A stretch of DNA of 64,000 bases from PLanc-01 sp034678485. Lineage in GTDB: Bacteria > Planctomycetota > Phycisphaerae > Sedimentisphaerales > Anaerobacaceae. Position 1 is the first letter of the stretch; each line of letters starts with the position of its first letter. The notes beneath the pieces were generated by a model. That model searched no databases. It was not told the origin of the DNA and was given only the letters and a program-made list of their open reading frames with translations. The translations under genes were made by a program, and so were the position numbers. Shown piece by piece: positions 1 to 7,780 of the stretch. The DNA lies in assembly GCA_034678485.1 (NCBI GenBank), contig JAXDBU010000061.1:1-64000 (forward strand), read 5' to 3'.

Positions 1-164
1 CGGACAACGGAACAAAACGCGCTAAGTCATGTACTGGACAAGACTTGTGTATGACGTGGCGAAGCGGCACCATTTCCATCCCCTTCGGGTGGGCCAAAGG
101 CCCATGAACGGCTTCGCGGGAATGACACGACGGGGGATCAGGCACGAACCCCAGTGCAGTGAAG
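1..164. repeat. 164-base direct repeat, copy 1
   Basis: This stretch recurs at 381-544, offset by exactly 380 bases, with a handful of substitutions. Both copies contain the short motif GGGAATGACA that belongs to a dispersed repeat family found again near 3.9, 54.3 and 57.0 kb. The reading frames that cross 1-729 are repeat DNA and I see no convincing gene there. Confidence 0.85.
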
Positions 165-380
165 CGGCGCGTGCCGGGTGCCCCCTGTCCCTATGCCTTG
201 GCGCTTGGCGTCCTTGGGTTTCTGAGTGAGAAACGCGAAGAGCGCCAAGCGCCAGACACACAGGGTGCCGACAGGGCAGTCGTCACGACTCTGTCATTCC
301 TGCGACAAGCAGGAATCCAGGAACCGCGGGACTGGGCGCGACCTGATGGGTGGATTCCCGCTCCTCTGGAAATAGACGGA

Positions 381-544
381 CGGACAACGGAGCAAAACGC
401 GCCAAGTCGTGTGCTGGACAAGACTTGTGTACAACGTGGCGAAGCGGCACCATTTCCATCCCCTTCGGGTGGGCCATACGCCCATGAACGGCTTCGCGGG
501 AATGACACGACGGGGGATCAAGCACGAACCCCAGTGTAGTGAAG
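381..544. repeat. 164-base direct repeat, copy 2
   Basis: Second copy of the repeat at 1-164. The spacer between the copies holds a partial dispersed element (about 292-360) with the paired motifs TCATTCCTGC and GCAGGAATCCAGG. A short hairpin of the GGTGCGT/ACGCACC family follows at about 549-567, then a gene-free run to the first gene at 730. Confidence 0.85.
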
Positions 545-729
545 TAGTAGGGTGCGTATCACGCACCTTCTTCAGCCTGCAACGGCACTTCAGAACGCGA
601 CGCGCGATCACGCGGGCATTTTGCCCTTTGCACGGGTTGCGAGGATGGGTAAGCTATCGGCATCAGTCGCGTCGCCGGTTTGGTGAGAGCCGGGACCGCG
701 GCGGCCTGCACGAAGAAGGAGAATGTGCC

Positions 730-2253
730 ATGAAGCCAAACGCCCCCGTCCCTACGAGTGACCTGAATCGTCGCCAGTTCCTCGCCGCCTCCAGCGCCGC
801 GATGGCCTTCAGCGTCGTCCCGAGCCACGTGATGGCGGGGTCGAAGAGCATCCCGCCGAGCGAGAAGATCAACGTCGCCTACATCGGCGCCGGAACGCAG
901 GGGATTCGCCAGCTCATCGAGGCCCTGCCCAAGCAAGACCTCAAGATCACCTCCGTGTGCGATCCGAACACCGACAGCACGGACTACGTCGAGTGGGGGC
1001 GCAACGAGATTCGCGACAAGGTCCGCGCGTTCCTCAAGAAGCCCGCGTGGGGCGAAGGCGTCGCCGGCTGCCGGTGCGGGCGGGAAGTCGGACGTGAGAT
1101 CATCGAGAGCTACTACGGCATGAGCGCACCCTCCGGCCAGTACAAAGGCTGCGCCACCTACACGGATTTCCGCGAACTGCTGGACAAGGAGACGGACGTC
1201 GATGCCCTGTACATCATGACGCCCGAGCACCTGCACGGCACGATCGCGGTGGCCGCGATGAACAAGGGCAAGCACGTGATCCAGCACAAGACGCTGGCGA
1301 ACGTGCTGTATGAAGCCCGCCTGTCGCGCGACACCGCCCGCAGGACCGGCGTAGCGACGCACATGTTCTGCTCCGCGGGCATCGGTTCGACCGCGACGAT
1401 TGCCGAGTGGATCGCCTCCGGCGCGATCGGCGACGTCCGCGAGGTTCACAACTGGTCCACGCGTCCCTTCTGGCCGCAGGGCATGACGGAGCTGCCGAAG
1501 GAGCAGCCGGCCGTGCCGAAGGGACTCGACTGGGACCTCTGGCTCGGGCCCGTCCCGCAGCGGCCGTACCATCCCGCCTATACGCACGCGGTCTTTCGAG
1601 GCTGGATCGATTTCGGCAGCGGCGCGCTGGGCGACATGGGCAACTACAGCTTCTTCCAGATCTGGAAGATCCTCAAGCTCGGCACGCCGACGACGGTCGA
1701 GGCCTTCGCCAGCCAGTACTGGGCCATCATCGACCACCTCTGGAAGAAGCAGGTGAACACGGTTTCCTTCCCGCAGGCGAGCGCGGTCCATTTCGAGTTC
1801 CCCGCGCGGGAGGGCAAGCTGCCGGTGTCGGTACACTGGTACGATGGTGGGATGCGACCGCCGAAGCCCGCGGAACTGGAGGAGGACGGTCTGGACATGC
1901 CCGAGGAAGGGATGCTGTTCATCGGCGACCAGGGCAAGCTCCTGGGCGGATTCATGGGCGACGATCCGAAGCTGATCCCCAAGAGGAAGATGCAGGCATT
2001 CGTGAAGCCGCCCCAGACTCTGCCCCGGCCCATCGGCGAGCTGGATCAGTGGATTCGGGCCTGTCGCGGCGTGCAGCCCTCCGACGCCAGCTTCGAGAAT
2101 GTCTATCCGTTCGCGGAGACGATCGCCCTGGGCGATATCGCTCTGCGGGTGGACAAGAAGCTGCACTGGGACACCGCCAAGATGGAGTTCACGAATTCGC
2201 CGGAGGCCAACAAGCTCCTGCGTCGCGAGTACCGCAAGGGCTGGGAGCTGTAG
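730..2253 (+). CDS. Gfo/Idh/MocA family oxidoreductase, Tat-exported
   Basis: This 507-residue protein is an NAD(P)-dependent sugar or polyol dehydrogenase of the Gfo/Idh/MocA family. The N-terminus carries a twin-arginine signal (NRRQFLAASS, about residues 13-22). The dinucleotide-binding loop is YIGAGTQG at about 51-58, and the family's EKP position reads QHKT, keeping the lysine. The later WDLWLGP and GALGDMGNY motifs are typical of the exported planctomycete branch. I chose ATG 730 because an AAGGAG ribosome site lies just upstream and the Tat signal begins there; the frame upstream is repeat DNA. It heads a group of three Tat-exported proteins, which suggests periplasmic carbohydrate work. 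The substrate cannot be told from sequence. Confidence 0.9.
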   Translation: MKPNAPVPTSDLNRRQFLAASSAAMAFSVVPSHVMAGSKSIPPSEKINVAYIGAGTQGIRQLIEALPKQDLKITSVCDPNTDSTDYVEWGRNEIRDKVRAFLKKPAWGEGVAGCRCGREVGREIIESYYGMSAPSGQYKGCATYTDFRELLDKETDVDALYIMTPEHLHGTIAVAAMNKGKHVIQHKTLANVLYEARLSRDTARRTGVATHMFCSAGIGSTATIAEWIASGAIGDVREVHNWSTRPFWPQGMTELPKEQPAVPKGLDWDLWLGPVPQRPYHPAYTHAVFRGWIDFGSGALGDMGNYSFFQIWKILKLGTPTTVEAFASQYWAIIDHLWKKQVNTVSFPQASAVHFEFPAREGKLPVSVHWYDGGMRPPKPAELEEDGLDMPEEGMLFIGDQGKLLGGFMGDDPKLIPKRKMQAFVKPPQTLPRPIGELDQWIRACRGVQPSDASFENVYPFAETIALGDIALRVDKKLHWDTAKMEFTNSPEANKLLRREYRKGWEL

Positions 2254-2324
2254 CTCGTAGTGACGCCGTAAGGCGTTATCTTCCTTGTTGAGGAAGATAT
2301 GCCCTTGCGGGCACACTACAAACA
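2254..2324. repeat. Bipartite hairpin repeat, family A copy 1
   Basis: The element consists of two small hairpins, GACGCCGTAAGGCGT and TGCCCTTGCGGGCA, joined by ATCTTCC...GGAAGAT and bounded by GTAGTG and CACTAC. It lies directly between two Tat-protein genes. Further copies occur near 9.8, 23.2, 28.7, 29.35 (half), 37.8 and 60.5 kb, in both orientations. Confidence 0.85.
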
Positions 2325-2341
2325 AGACGAAGGCCATTGCT

Positions 2342-3895
2342 ATGACGAAGAAACGGACAGAGGACAACCGGACAAATGCGACACGGCGGGAGTTCTTACG
2401 ATTGGTCGGTGCAGGCGCCGCGACATGCCTGGTCGGTTCCTCGTGGGCCGACGAGGGCAGGCCCGCGATTGTCGTGGATGCCAGACCGAAGTTCGAGCTG
2501 TCTCCCTATCTGTACATGCAGTTCATGGAGCCTCTGGGCGTCACCGACAGCTCGGTCGATGCCGCCTGGGACTTCAACAGGGACTGCTGGCGCGAGGACG
2601 TCATCGAGGTGACGAAGGAGCTGGCGCCGACGCTGCTGCGGTGGGGAGGTTGCTTCTGCTCCTACTACCGCTGGAAGGAAGGCGTCGGTCCGCTGAACCG
2701 TCGGCCCCCCATGGTGAACCTCCTGTGGGGCGGGATCTACAACAACCAGGTCGGGACGCGCGAGTTCGTCGATTTCTGCCGAAGGACGGGGGCGGACCCG
2801 CTGATCGTGGTTAACTTCGAATCGGATGGTCGGTCGTACTGGGCCCGTTCGCCCAAAGGGGACATCCGCTCGGGCGACGCCATCGAGGCGGGCGAGTGGG
2901 TCGCCTATTGCAACGATTCCGCGAACGAGTTGCGTCGGCAGCACGGCGTCTCCGAGCCCTATGGCGTGCGGCTCTGGCAGATCGGCAATGAGACCTCCTA
3001 CGAGCCGAACGGATTCAGCGTGGAGACCGCGGCGAAGAAGACCATCGAGTTCGCCAGGGCCATGCGAAAGGCCGACCCGAGCATCCGCCTCATCGGCTGG
3101 GGCGACAGCGGGTGGGCCGAGCGAATGGCCGAGGTCGCAGGAGAGCACCTCCAGTACCTCGCCTTCCACAACGGATTCGGTCCCGGCGGGGAGGACTCGC
3201 CCCTGCGCGGGATCGAGTACCGCAAGGACCCCGCCCGCACGTGGGAGTACCTGATGCGGACGTGCAAGGAGCAAGAGCGTCGGATTGCGGACATGCGGTC
3301 GCAGGTCGCGAAGTCCCGCATCCCGCTGGCCTTGACGGAGTGCCACTACGGCCTGCCCGGTCGGAACCGATGCGAGGTCCTCTCGACCTGGGCCGCGGGC
3401 GTCGCGAACGCACGCATGCTGAACGTCCACGAGCGTAATGGCGACATCCTGAAGATTGCGACGCTCGCGGACTTCTGCGGCACGCGGTGGCAGAACAACG
3501 CGATCATGATCCCGGTCCCCGGCGGCGACTCGTACCTGATGCCTGTGGCGCTGGTCATGGCGCTGTACCGCCGGCACAGTGGTCGCGACGCGGTGACCGT
3601 GACGAAGACGCCCGACGGACTCGACGTGACGGCCAGCCGGACCGGCGACCGCGTCTACCTGCACGTCGTGAACACCCATCGCGAGCGATCCGTCACGACG
3701 CGATTGGCTGTCGAGGGTCTGGACGTGCGGTCGGGGCAGGTCTTCGAGCTGGCCGCAGACCCCGAGTTCGAGGTGATCCAGACCCAGGCCCGCGAGATCC
3801 AGCCGGTGCGGAAAGACCTGCCTTCGACTGGCCTCTGGACCTTCCCGCCGGCCTCGGTGTCCGCGGTCGAGTTGGACGGGGTCGCGCGCACGTAA
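2342..3895 (+). CDS. GH51-like alpha-L-arabinofuranosidase, Tat-exported
   Basis: This 517-residue protein resembles clan GH-A alpha-L-arabinofuranosidases of family GH51, which release arabinose from plant polysaccharides. A Tat motif (RREFLR, residues 15-20) is followed by a hydrophobic stretch. The motif LLRWGGCFCSYYRW near residues 98-111 matches the GH51 LRxPGG region. The likely acid/base is Glu217 in WQIGNE and the likely nucleophile is Glu333 in LTECHYG. The C-terminal third would form the beta-sandwich of the family. ATG 2342 is chosen because the Tat signal starts there and the upstream frame translates the repeat at 2254-2324. Its position between an oxidoreductase and an esterase supports a role in hemicellulose breakdown. 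Specificity is inferred. Confidence 0.75.
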   Translation: MTKKRTEDNRTNATRREFLRLVGAGAATCLVGSSWADEGRPAIVVDARPKFELSPYLYMQFMEPLGVTDSSVDAAWDFNRDCWREDVIEVTKELAPTLLRWGGCFCSYYRWKEGVGPLNRRPPMVNLLWGGIYNNQVGTREFVDFCRRTGADPLIVVNFESDGRSYWARSPKGDIRSGDAIEAGEWVAYCNDSANELRRQHGVSEPYGVRLWQIGNETSYEPNGFSVETAAKKTIEFARAMRKADPSIRLIGWGDSGWAERMAEVAGEHLQYLAFHNGFGPGGEDSPLRGIEYRKDPARTWEYLMRTCKEQERRIADMRSQVAKSRIPLALTECHYGLPGRNRCEVLSTWAAGVANARMLNVHERNGDILKIATLADFCGTRWQNNAIMIPVPGGDSYLMPVALVMALYRRHSGRDAVTVTKTPDGLDVTASRTGDRVYLHVVNTHRERSVTTRLAVEGLDVRSGQVFELAADPEFEVIQTQAREIQPVRKDLPSTGLWTFPPASVSAVELDGVART

Positions 3896-3910
3896 TGCTA
3901 TGACCATTCG

Positions 3911-4040
3911 AGAGACTGGTGGATTCCCGCTTTCGCGGGAATGACAATTTCGGCAGGGGACCGTGCATCGAGGCCCCGATACAACCGTCTGATGACGACT
4001 CTGTCATTCCTGCGCACGCAGGAATCCAGGAACCACGGAA
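3911..4040. repeat. Dispersed inverted repeat, family C (GGGAATGACA/TCATTCCTGC)
   Basis: Two palindromic parts are visible: GATTCCCGCTTTCGCGGGAA at about 3914-3933 and TCATTCCTGC...GCAGGAATCCAGG at about 4006-4030. The core resembles Neisseria dRS3-type elements in form, ATTCCC and GGGAAT around a short spacer. Related copies lie at 292-360, 54317-54431, 54477-54537 and 57004-57130. Confidence 0.75.
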
Positions 4041-4098
4041 TGCGAAATGTCCTGCGGAGACATTTCAATACGCGAATTGCCGTTACGGGAGACAACAG

Positions 4099-5238
4099 AT
4101 GATGTCGCAAATCAGCACACGTCGTGACTTCCTGAAGATGGCGGGCCTCGGCGTGGCGGCGCTGACCGCGGGTCTGAATGCCCATGCCGACGACAAGCAG
4201 GGACACCCCGCCATCGACCCGCAGTTCTTCGTCCAGCCGGAGGAACTGACGCTGAAGTTCCGCAATCGCCAGGCCCCTCGGCGGCTCTCATTCGCCAAGT
4301 ACCGCGGCTCGCCCGACGCGTGGCGCCGCGACTGCCGGGCGAAGCTGGCGGAGCTGCTGGGCTTCTCGCCGCCGTCGCCGTGCAAGGCCCGCCTGCTGCG
4401 GACCACCACATGCGGCGAGGTCACGATCGAACTCTGGGTCATGCAGGTCGACGATTTTCTCTCGATCCCGGCGTATTTCCTGTCGCCCCGCTCAGGCTCG
4501 AATAAGGGCCTGATGGCTATTCACGGCCACGGCCAGGCGGAGCCCTGCGTCGGGTCGGCGGACGACTACCACCACACGTTCGCGCTGAACCTCGCCCGCG
4601 CAGGCCATGCGGTGCTCTGTCCGGCGCTGCGCGGGTTCGGGGCCCTGGGCGATGTCGCCCGCGGCCTGGAGAACCACTGCCTGGACTACTGGGTCTCCAG
4701 CCGGGGCCACCAGTTCACGCTCGTCACCGATGCCTTTCTCTACGGCAAGACCCTAATCGGCCAGACCGTCGAGGACCTGCTCCGCTGGGAGCAATGGCTC
4801 GCAGACGCCAAGGGCATCACCACGCTCGATGTCGCAGGCATCTCCTACGGCGGCGATCTCGCGATTACCTATCCCGCGCTCAGCGAGCGGGTGCGGAAGA
4901 TCTATGCCAGCGGCAGCCTGGGCTCCTTCTCGGCGATCTTCTCCCGCTGCTACAATGCCCCTGCCCACTGCATTCCGGGTGTGCTGCAATGGATGGACCG
5001 CAGCGACATCGCGGGCCTGAGCGCCCCGCGCCCGATCCGCATCCACTACGGTGAAGGCGACGTGATCGCCCCGTGGAATAACTCGGCCTCCTACAACGAG
5101 ACGGTCGAGCCGTCGATGACGGAGTTGAGGGCCATCTACAAGGCCTTCAACGCCCAGGACCAGGTGAGCCTCCGCGTGACGCCCAAGGCGATGCACGAGA
5201 TGGAAAACCAAGACCTCAGCAGATTCGTGGCCGGGTGA
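4099..5238 (+). CDS. Alpha/beta hydrolase, acetylxylan-esterase or dienelactone-hydrolase-like, Tat-exported
   Basis: This 379-residue protein is an alpha/beta hydrolase with a Tat signal (TRRDFLKMAGLGVAALTAG, residues 7-25). The nucleophile elbow is GISYGGD with Ser249. The oxyanion-side motif GHGQAEP follows AIHGHG. The catalytic His is probably in KAMHEME near the C-terminus, and an acid residue lies in the HYGEGDVIAPW segment. Family members deacetylate xylan or hydrolyse carboxyl esters. ATG 4099 is followed at once by a second ATG at 4102, and either could be used. It sits downstream of the GH51-like gene with a repeat in the 203-base gap, so co-transcription is likely but not certain. 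Confidence 0.75.
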   Translation: MMSQISTRRDFLKMAGLGVAALTAGLNAHADDKQGHPAIDPQFFVQPEELTLKFRNRQAPRRLSFAKYRGSPDAWRRDCRAKLAELLGFSPPSPCKARLLRTTTCGEVTIELWVMQVDDFLSIPAYFLSPRSGSNKGLMAIHGHGQAEPCVGSADDYHHTFALNLARAGHAVLCPALRGFGALGDVARGLENHCLDYWVSSRGHQFTLVTDAFLYGKTLIGQTVEDLLRWEQWLADAKGITTLDVAGISYGGDLAITYPALSERVRKIYASGSLGSFSAIFSRCYNAPAHCIPGVLQWMDRSDIAGLSAPRPIRIHYGEGDVIAPWNNSASYNETVEPSMTELRAIYKAFNAQDQVSLRVTPKAMHEMENQDLSRFVAG

Positions 5239-5399
5239 TTCGACCTATGGAGGACATCTCGTCTGTTCTGGTCTCACATCACCCATAATGCGACCGCAGG
5301 TTTTGCATTCAACTGCTCAATACTTGCGTTTCCAGACGGGACGCGACGACACCAGGATCGGCGTTCCAGGAATTTGCGCCGATTGTCCCCACATAACAC

Positions 5400-5428
5400 T
5401 TGCATCCGGGACGAGACGACTGTAGTAT
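5400..5428 (+). promoter_or_regulatory. Candidate sigma70-type promoter
   Basis: TTGCAT at 5400-5405 and TAGTAT at 5423-5428 are separated by exactly 17 bases. They lie about 170 bases upstream of the outer-membrane protein gene at 5600. This is a pattern match only. Confidence 0.35.
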
Positions 5429-5599
5429 TCCACGATTCAACCGGCGACATCGCGGCGTGTCACAATGGTGTCACGGAGTCGGAGTTGTTTGGCCGTCGTG
5501 GTGCGGAAGACCGTGACGCAGGGTGAGACACAGCATGCGGAGAAGAAAACACTGGCAGGTGGCATTGGCTTCCTGGTGCATGATAAGAAGGGGACGAAT

Positions 5600-6196
5600 A
5601 TGAAGAAACTCGGTGTGGGTGCAGCAGCAGTATTGCTTCTGGTGTCTCTGGGCAGCAGCGTCGCGTCTGCCGAGGTCACCTGGGGCGCGGGCTATCAGGC
5701 GATGTTCCTGGGCGAACTTCTCCAGGGCGCCAGTATCAGGGCCTGGGTCGACGACAAGTGGGGTATTGAAGGAAACATCATGGCAGGCCAGCTTGATGTG
5801 GACGTCGAAACCACAGACTACGATGACCCCAACTACAATAGCGAAATGGGCGGAGACGGAGATCTCTATGTCTTCTCCGGCAAAGTCATGTACGCTCCGG
5901 TCGTCAAGGAGAACAGCAAGTTCTATTTCGGCTTCGAAGTCGGATATGGCACGCTGGATCTCGATGTGGATTACACAAGTAGCATAAGCATGGACGGGGA
6001 CGTCTGGGCGTTCGGGCCTCTGTTCGGCGCCGAATACCGCTTCCAGGAAATGCCGGAGCTGGGATTCAACTGGGAGGTTGGCTATCGTTTCGGCAGCGCC
6101 AGTGCCGATGGTAAGGGGAGTACCGGGGAGGCCGATCTTGATCTCGATATTTCCGGCATCACCGTGTGTCTGGGCGTGCATTACTACTTCAAATAG
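5600..6196 (+). CDS. Outer-membrane beta-barrel protein
   Basis: This 198-residue protein has a clear Sec signal peptide (MKKLGVGAAAVLLLVSLGSS, cleavage probably after VASA). The rest alternates hydrophobic and polar residues with many aromatic and glycine positions, for example VYFSGK-like strands and a C-terminal GVHYYFK, which fits a small outer-membrane beta-barrel ending in an aromatic residue. I chose ATG 5600 because the signal peptide starts there with GGGGACG just upstream; the frame runs open from 5465 but that part is not signal-like. No close family is recognised, so the function is unknown. Confidence 0.75.
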   Translation: MKKLGVGAAAVLLLVSLGSSVASAEVTWGAGYQAMFLGELLQGASIRAWVDDKWGIEGNIMAGQLDVDVETTDYDDPNYNSEMGGDGDLYVFSGKVMYAPVVKENSKFYFGFEVGYGTLDLDVDYTSSISMDGDVWAFGPLFGAEYRFQEMPELGFNWEVGYRFGSASADGKGSTGEADLDLDISGITVCLGVHYYFK

Positions 6197-6551
6197 TCGC
6201 AGGGGACAAACTCCCAGCGCGTAGCGACAGGTTACAGGATTCACGCCAGGAAGCCAGCCACCTGTCGCGGTGTTGCACAAGACAGACGGTGTCTTGATAG
6301 GCACTCGTCAGCTTCATTCTACCGCAGAGTCTTCTGCCTTCGGCCCAGGCTCGATCCTCGGGACTCCAAAGGCACGACTCACCCGCCGTGTCGGCGGCAT
6401 CGTGTGGGCCTTTCTTGCACAGGGTCTTCTCGCCAATCGGCGCCCTCGGCAATAATCCCCCCTCGGCTGCGACTATCTTCAAGTAGGCGTACCCGATTCA
6501 TTTGGCGGTTGCGTTTCCTGCGTCGGGCCATAGAATGGACTCCCGTTCTGT
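6197..6551. other. Intergenic stretch without a recognised gene
   Basis: This 355-base gap separates the outer-membrane protein gene from the Hsp70-associated pair. I see no gene, no clear terminator and no member of the repeat families described elsewhere. Confidence 0.5.
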
Positions 6552-7538
6552 ATGCTTGAACTCCAGGAAAACATAGCGAAGGTCCAATCCGCGACGGCGC
6601 CGCTACGCCGTAGTCTCGCAGATCGCGCGGTTCGCGAGTACTTCACGACCCTCGATGTGATCGGCAGTCCGACGACGGGTGATTTCGAAGCCGCACAGAC
6701 GCGAGCCGACGGGGTCCTGAAACAGGAGTTGCTTTCCGCCGACTCCATCGCCCTGGTGAATGGAGGAGCGCGACTCGACGACGACTGTGTTGCGACGATC
6801 GCCCTGGGCTTCGACACGATCGCGCGGCCCCTGCGGGTGCCTGCGCCGGTGGCAGGTACCCAGGCGAAATCCTTCACATTGGCTCTGGCCGGGGCGGGCG
6901 GCGCCATCGGCGGTATGCTGCTCGGCGCTGCTCTGATGCGACTCGTATACGATATGCGAGACCTCGGTCTTGCGGTAGGCGGGCCGCTCGGGGCACTTCT
7001 GGCCGTACTGGTGATGGCCCGGATGGCGCGGGTCAGATTCCTTGCGAAAGTCCTGCCCTGGCTGTTCGTGAAGCCCAAGACCTTGCGAGGTGCAATCCGC
7101 AGCGAGTATGAAAAGGCGGTGCGAGTGGCCGTCGAGCAGTGGTTGGACTGGGCAATCCCGATGCTGGTGGTCCTGTGCCTGAGCAAGACGGGCGCGCCGG
7201 AGGCGAAAACCGACAGGGACAAGGCCCTCCGACGGCTCGGCAAGCTGATCTACTTGCTGCATCAGGCCCAGATGGCCTCGCTGCCGGTGGTGGCCCACGA
7301 GCTGATCCAGGAGGCCAAGAACACCGGTTTCGAGGGTTTGGAGGGCGAGCCGGTGTTTTTGGAGGCCGGGCCGGACGAAAAGGAGACTCTCACCTGGAGT
7401 CCGGACTTGGCGGGCCGATACGAGGCGTTCGGACACATCGCCGAAGGCGACCGCGTGACGGTCGAGCGTCCCGCCGTGGTCTTCGGAGGGCGGGTCGTGC
7501 AGAGAGGACTTGTGAGAAAGGTCCGCGACAAGACATGA
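6552..7538 (+). CDS. Membrane protein paired with an Hsp70-like ATPase
   Basis: I do not recognise this 328-residue protein. Residues about 108-131 and 138-157 form a hydrophobic hairpin rich in glycine and alanine, flanked by soluble segments on both sides. The C-terminal region after residue 170 is charged and includes a stretch about binding or signalling that I cannot place. There is no signal peptide, so both termini are probably cytoplasmic. It precedes, on the same strand, an Hsp70-like protein that itself has a C-terminal glycine-rich membrane hairpin, and only repeat DNA separates the two. The pairing suggests that they act together at a membrane. The start ATG has a weak ribosome site, so a different start is possible. 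Confidence 0.7.
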   Translation: MLELQENIAKVQSATAPLRRSLADRAVREYFTTLDVIGSPTTGDFEAAQTRADGVLKQELLSADSIALVNGGARLDDDCVATIALGFDTIARPLRVPAPVAGTQAKSFTLALAGAGGAIGGMLLGAALMRLVYDMRDLGLAVGGPLGALLAVLVMARMARVRFLAKVLPWLFVKPKTLRGAIRSEYEKAVRVAVEQWLDWAIPMLVVLCLSKTGAPEAKTDRDKALRRLGKLIYLLHQAQMASLPVVAHELIQEAKNTGFEGLEGEPVFLEAGPDEKETLTWSPDLAGRYEAFGHIAEGDRVTVERPAVVFGGRVVQRGLVRKVRDKT

Positions 7539-7542
7539 TTAT

Positions 7543-7735
7543 GCCTCCAAAATCCGAAATCCGAATATCGACCCCGCCCAAGCGGGAACGTCGATTCGAA
7601 ACGAACTCAAAACTCAAAGCTCAAACTCCAAAACCGGCCTCGCGGCGAGCGGCAGCGTTTCGATCATTTGAGATTCGTGCTTGGGATTTGTTTCGGATTT
7701 CGAGTTTCGTGCTTCGGATTTCCCCGGATTGCGGC
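7543..7735. repeat. Dispersed palindromic repeat, family F (CCGAAATCCGAA/TTCGGATTTCG)
   Basis: The arms AAATCCGAAATCCGAATAT (about 7550) and the complementary TTTCGGATTTCGAGTTTC (about 7689) face each other across about 120 bases. A related element lies at 62092-62250. It fills the gap between the membrane protein gene and the Hsp70-like gene. Confidence 0.7.
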
Positions 7736-7780
7736 GTGCGGGATTTTCGCCAACTGGTCGGCCCGCATTGAGGGAATTAA

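Noticed and set aside
409..729. N-terminal extension of the first oxidoreductase gene by 107 codons
   Set aside because: The extra frame translates repeat DNA, while a ribosome site and a Tat signal mark ATG 730.
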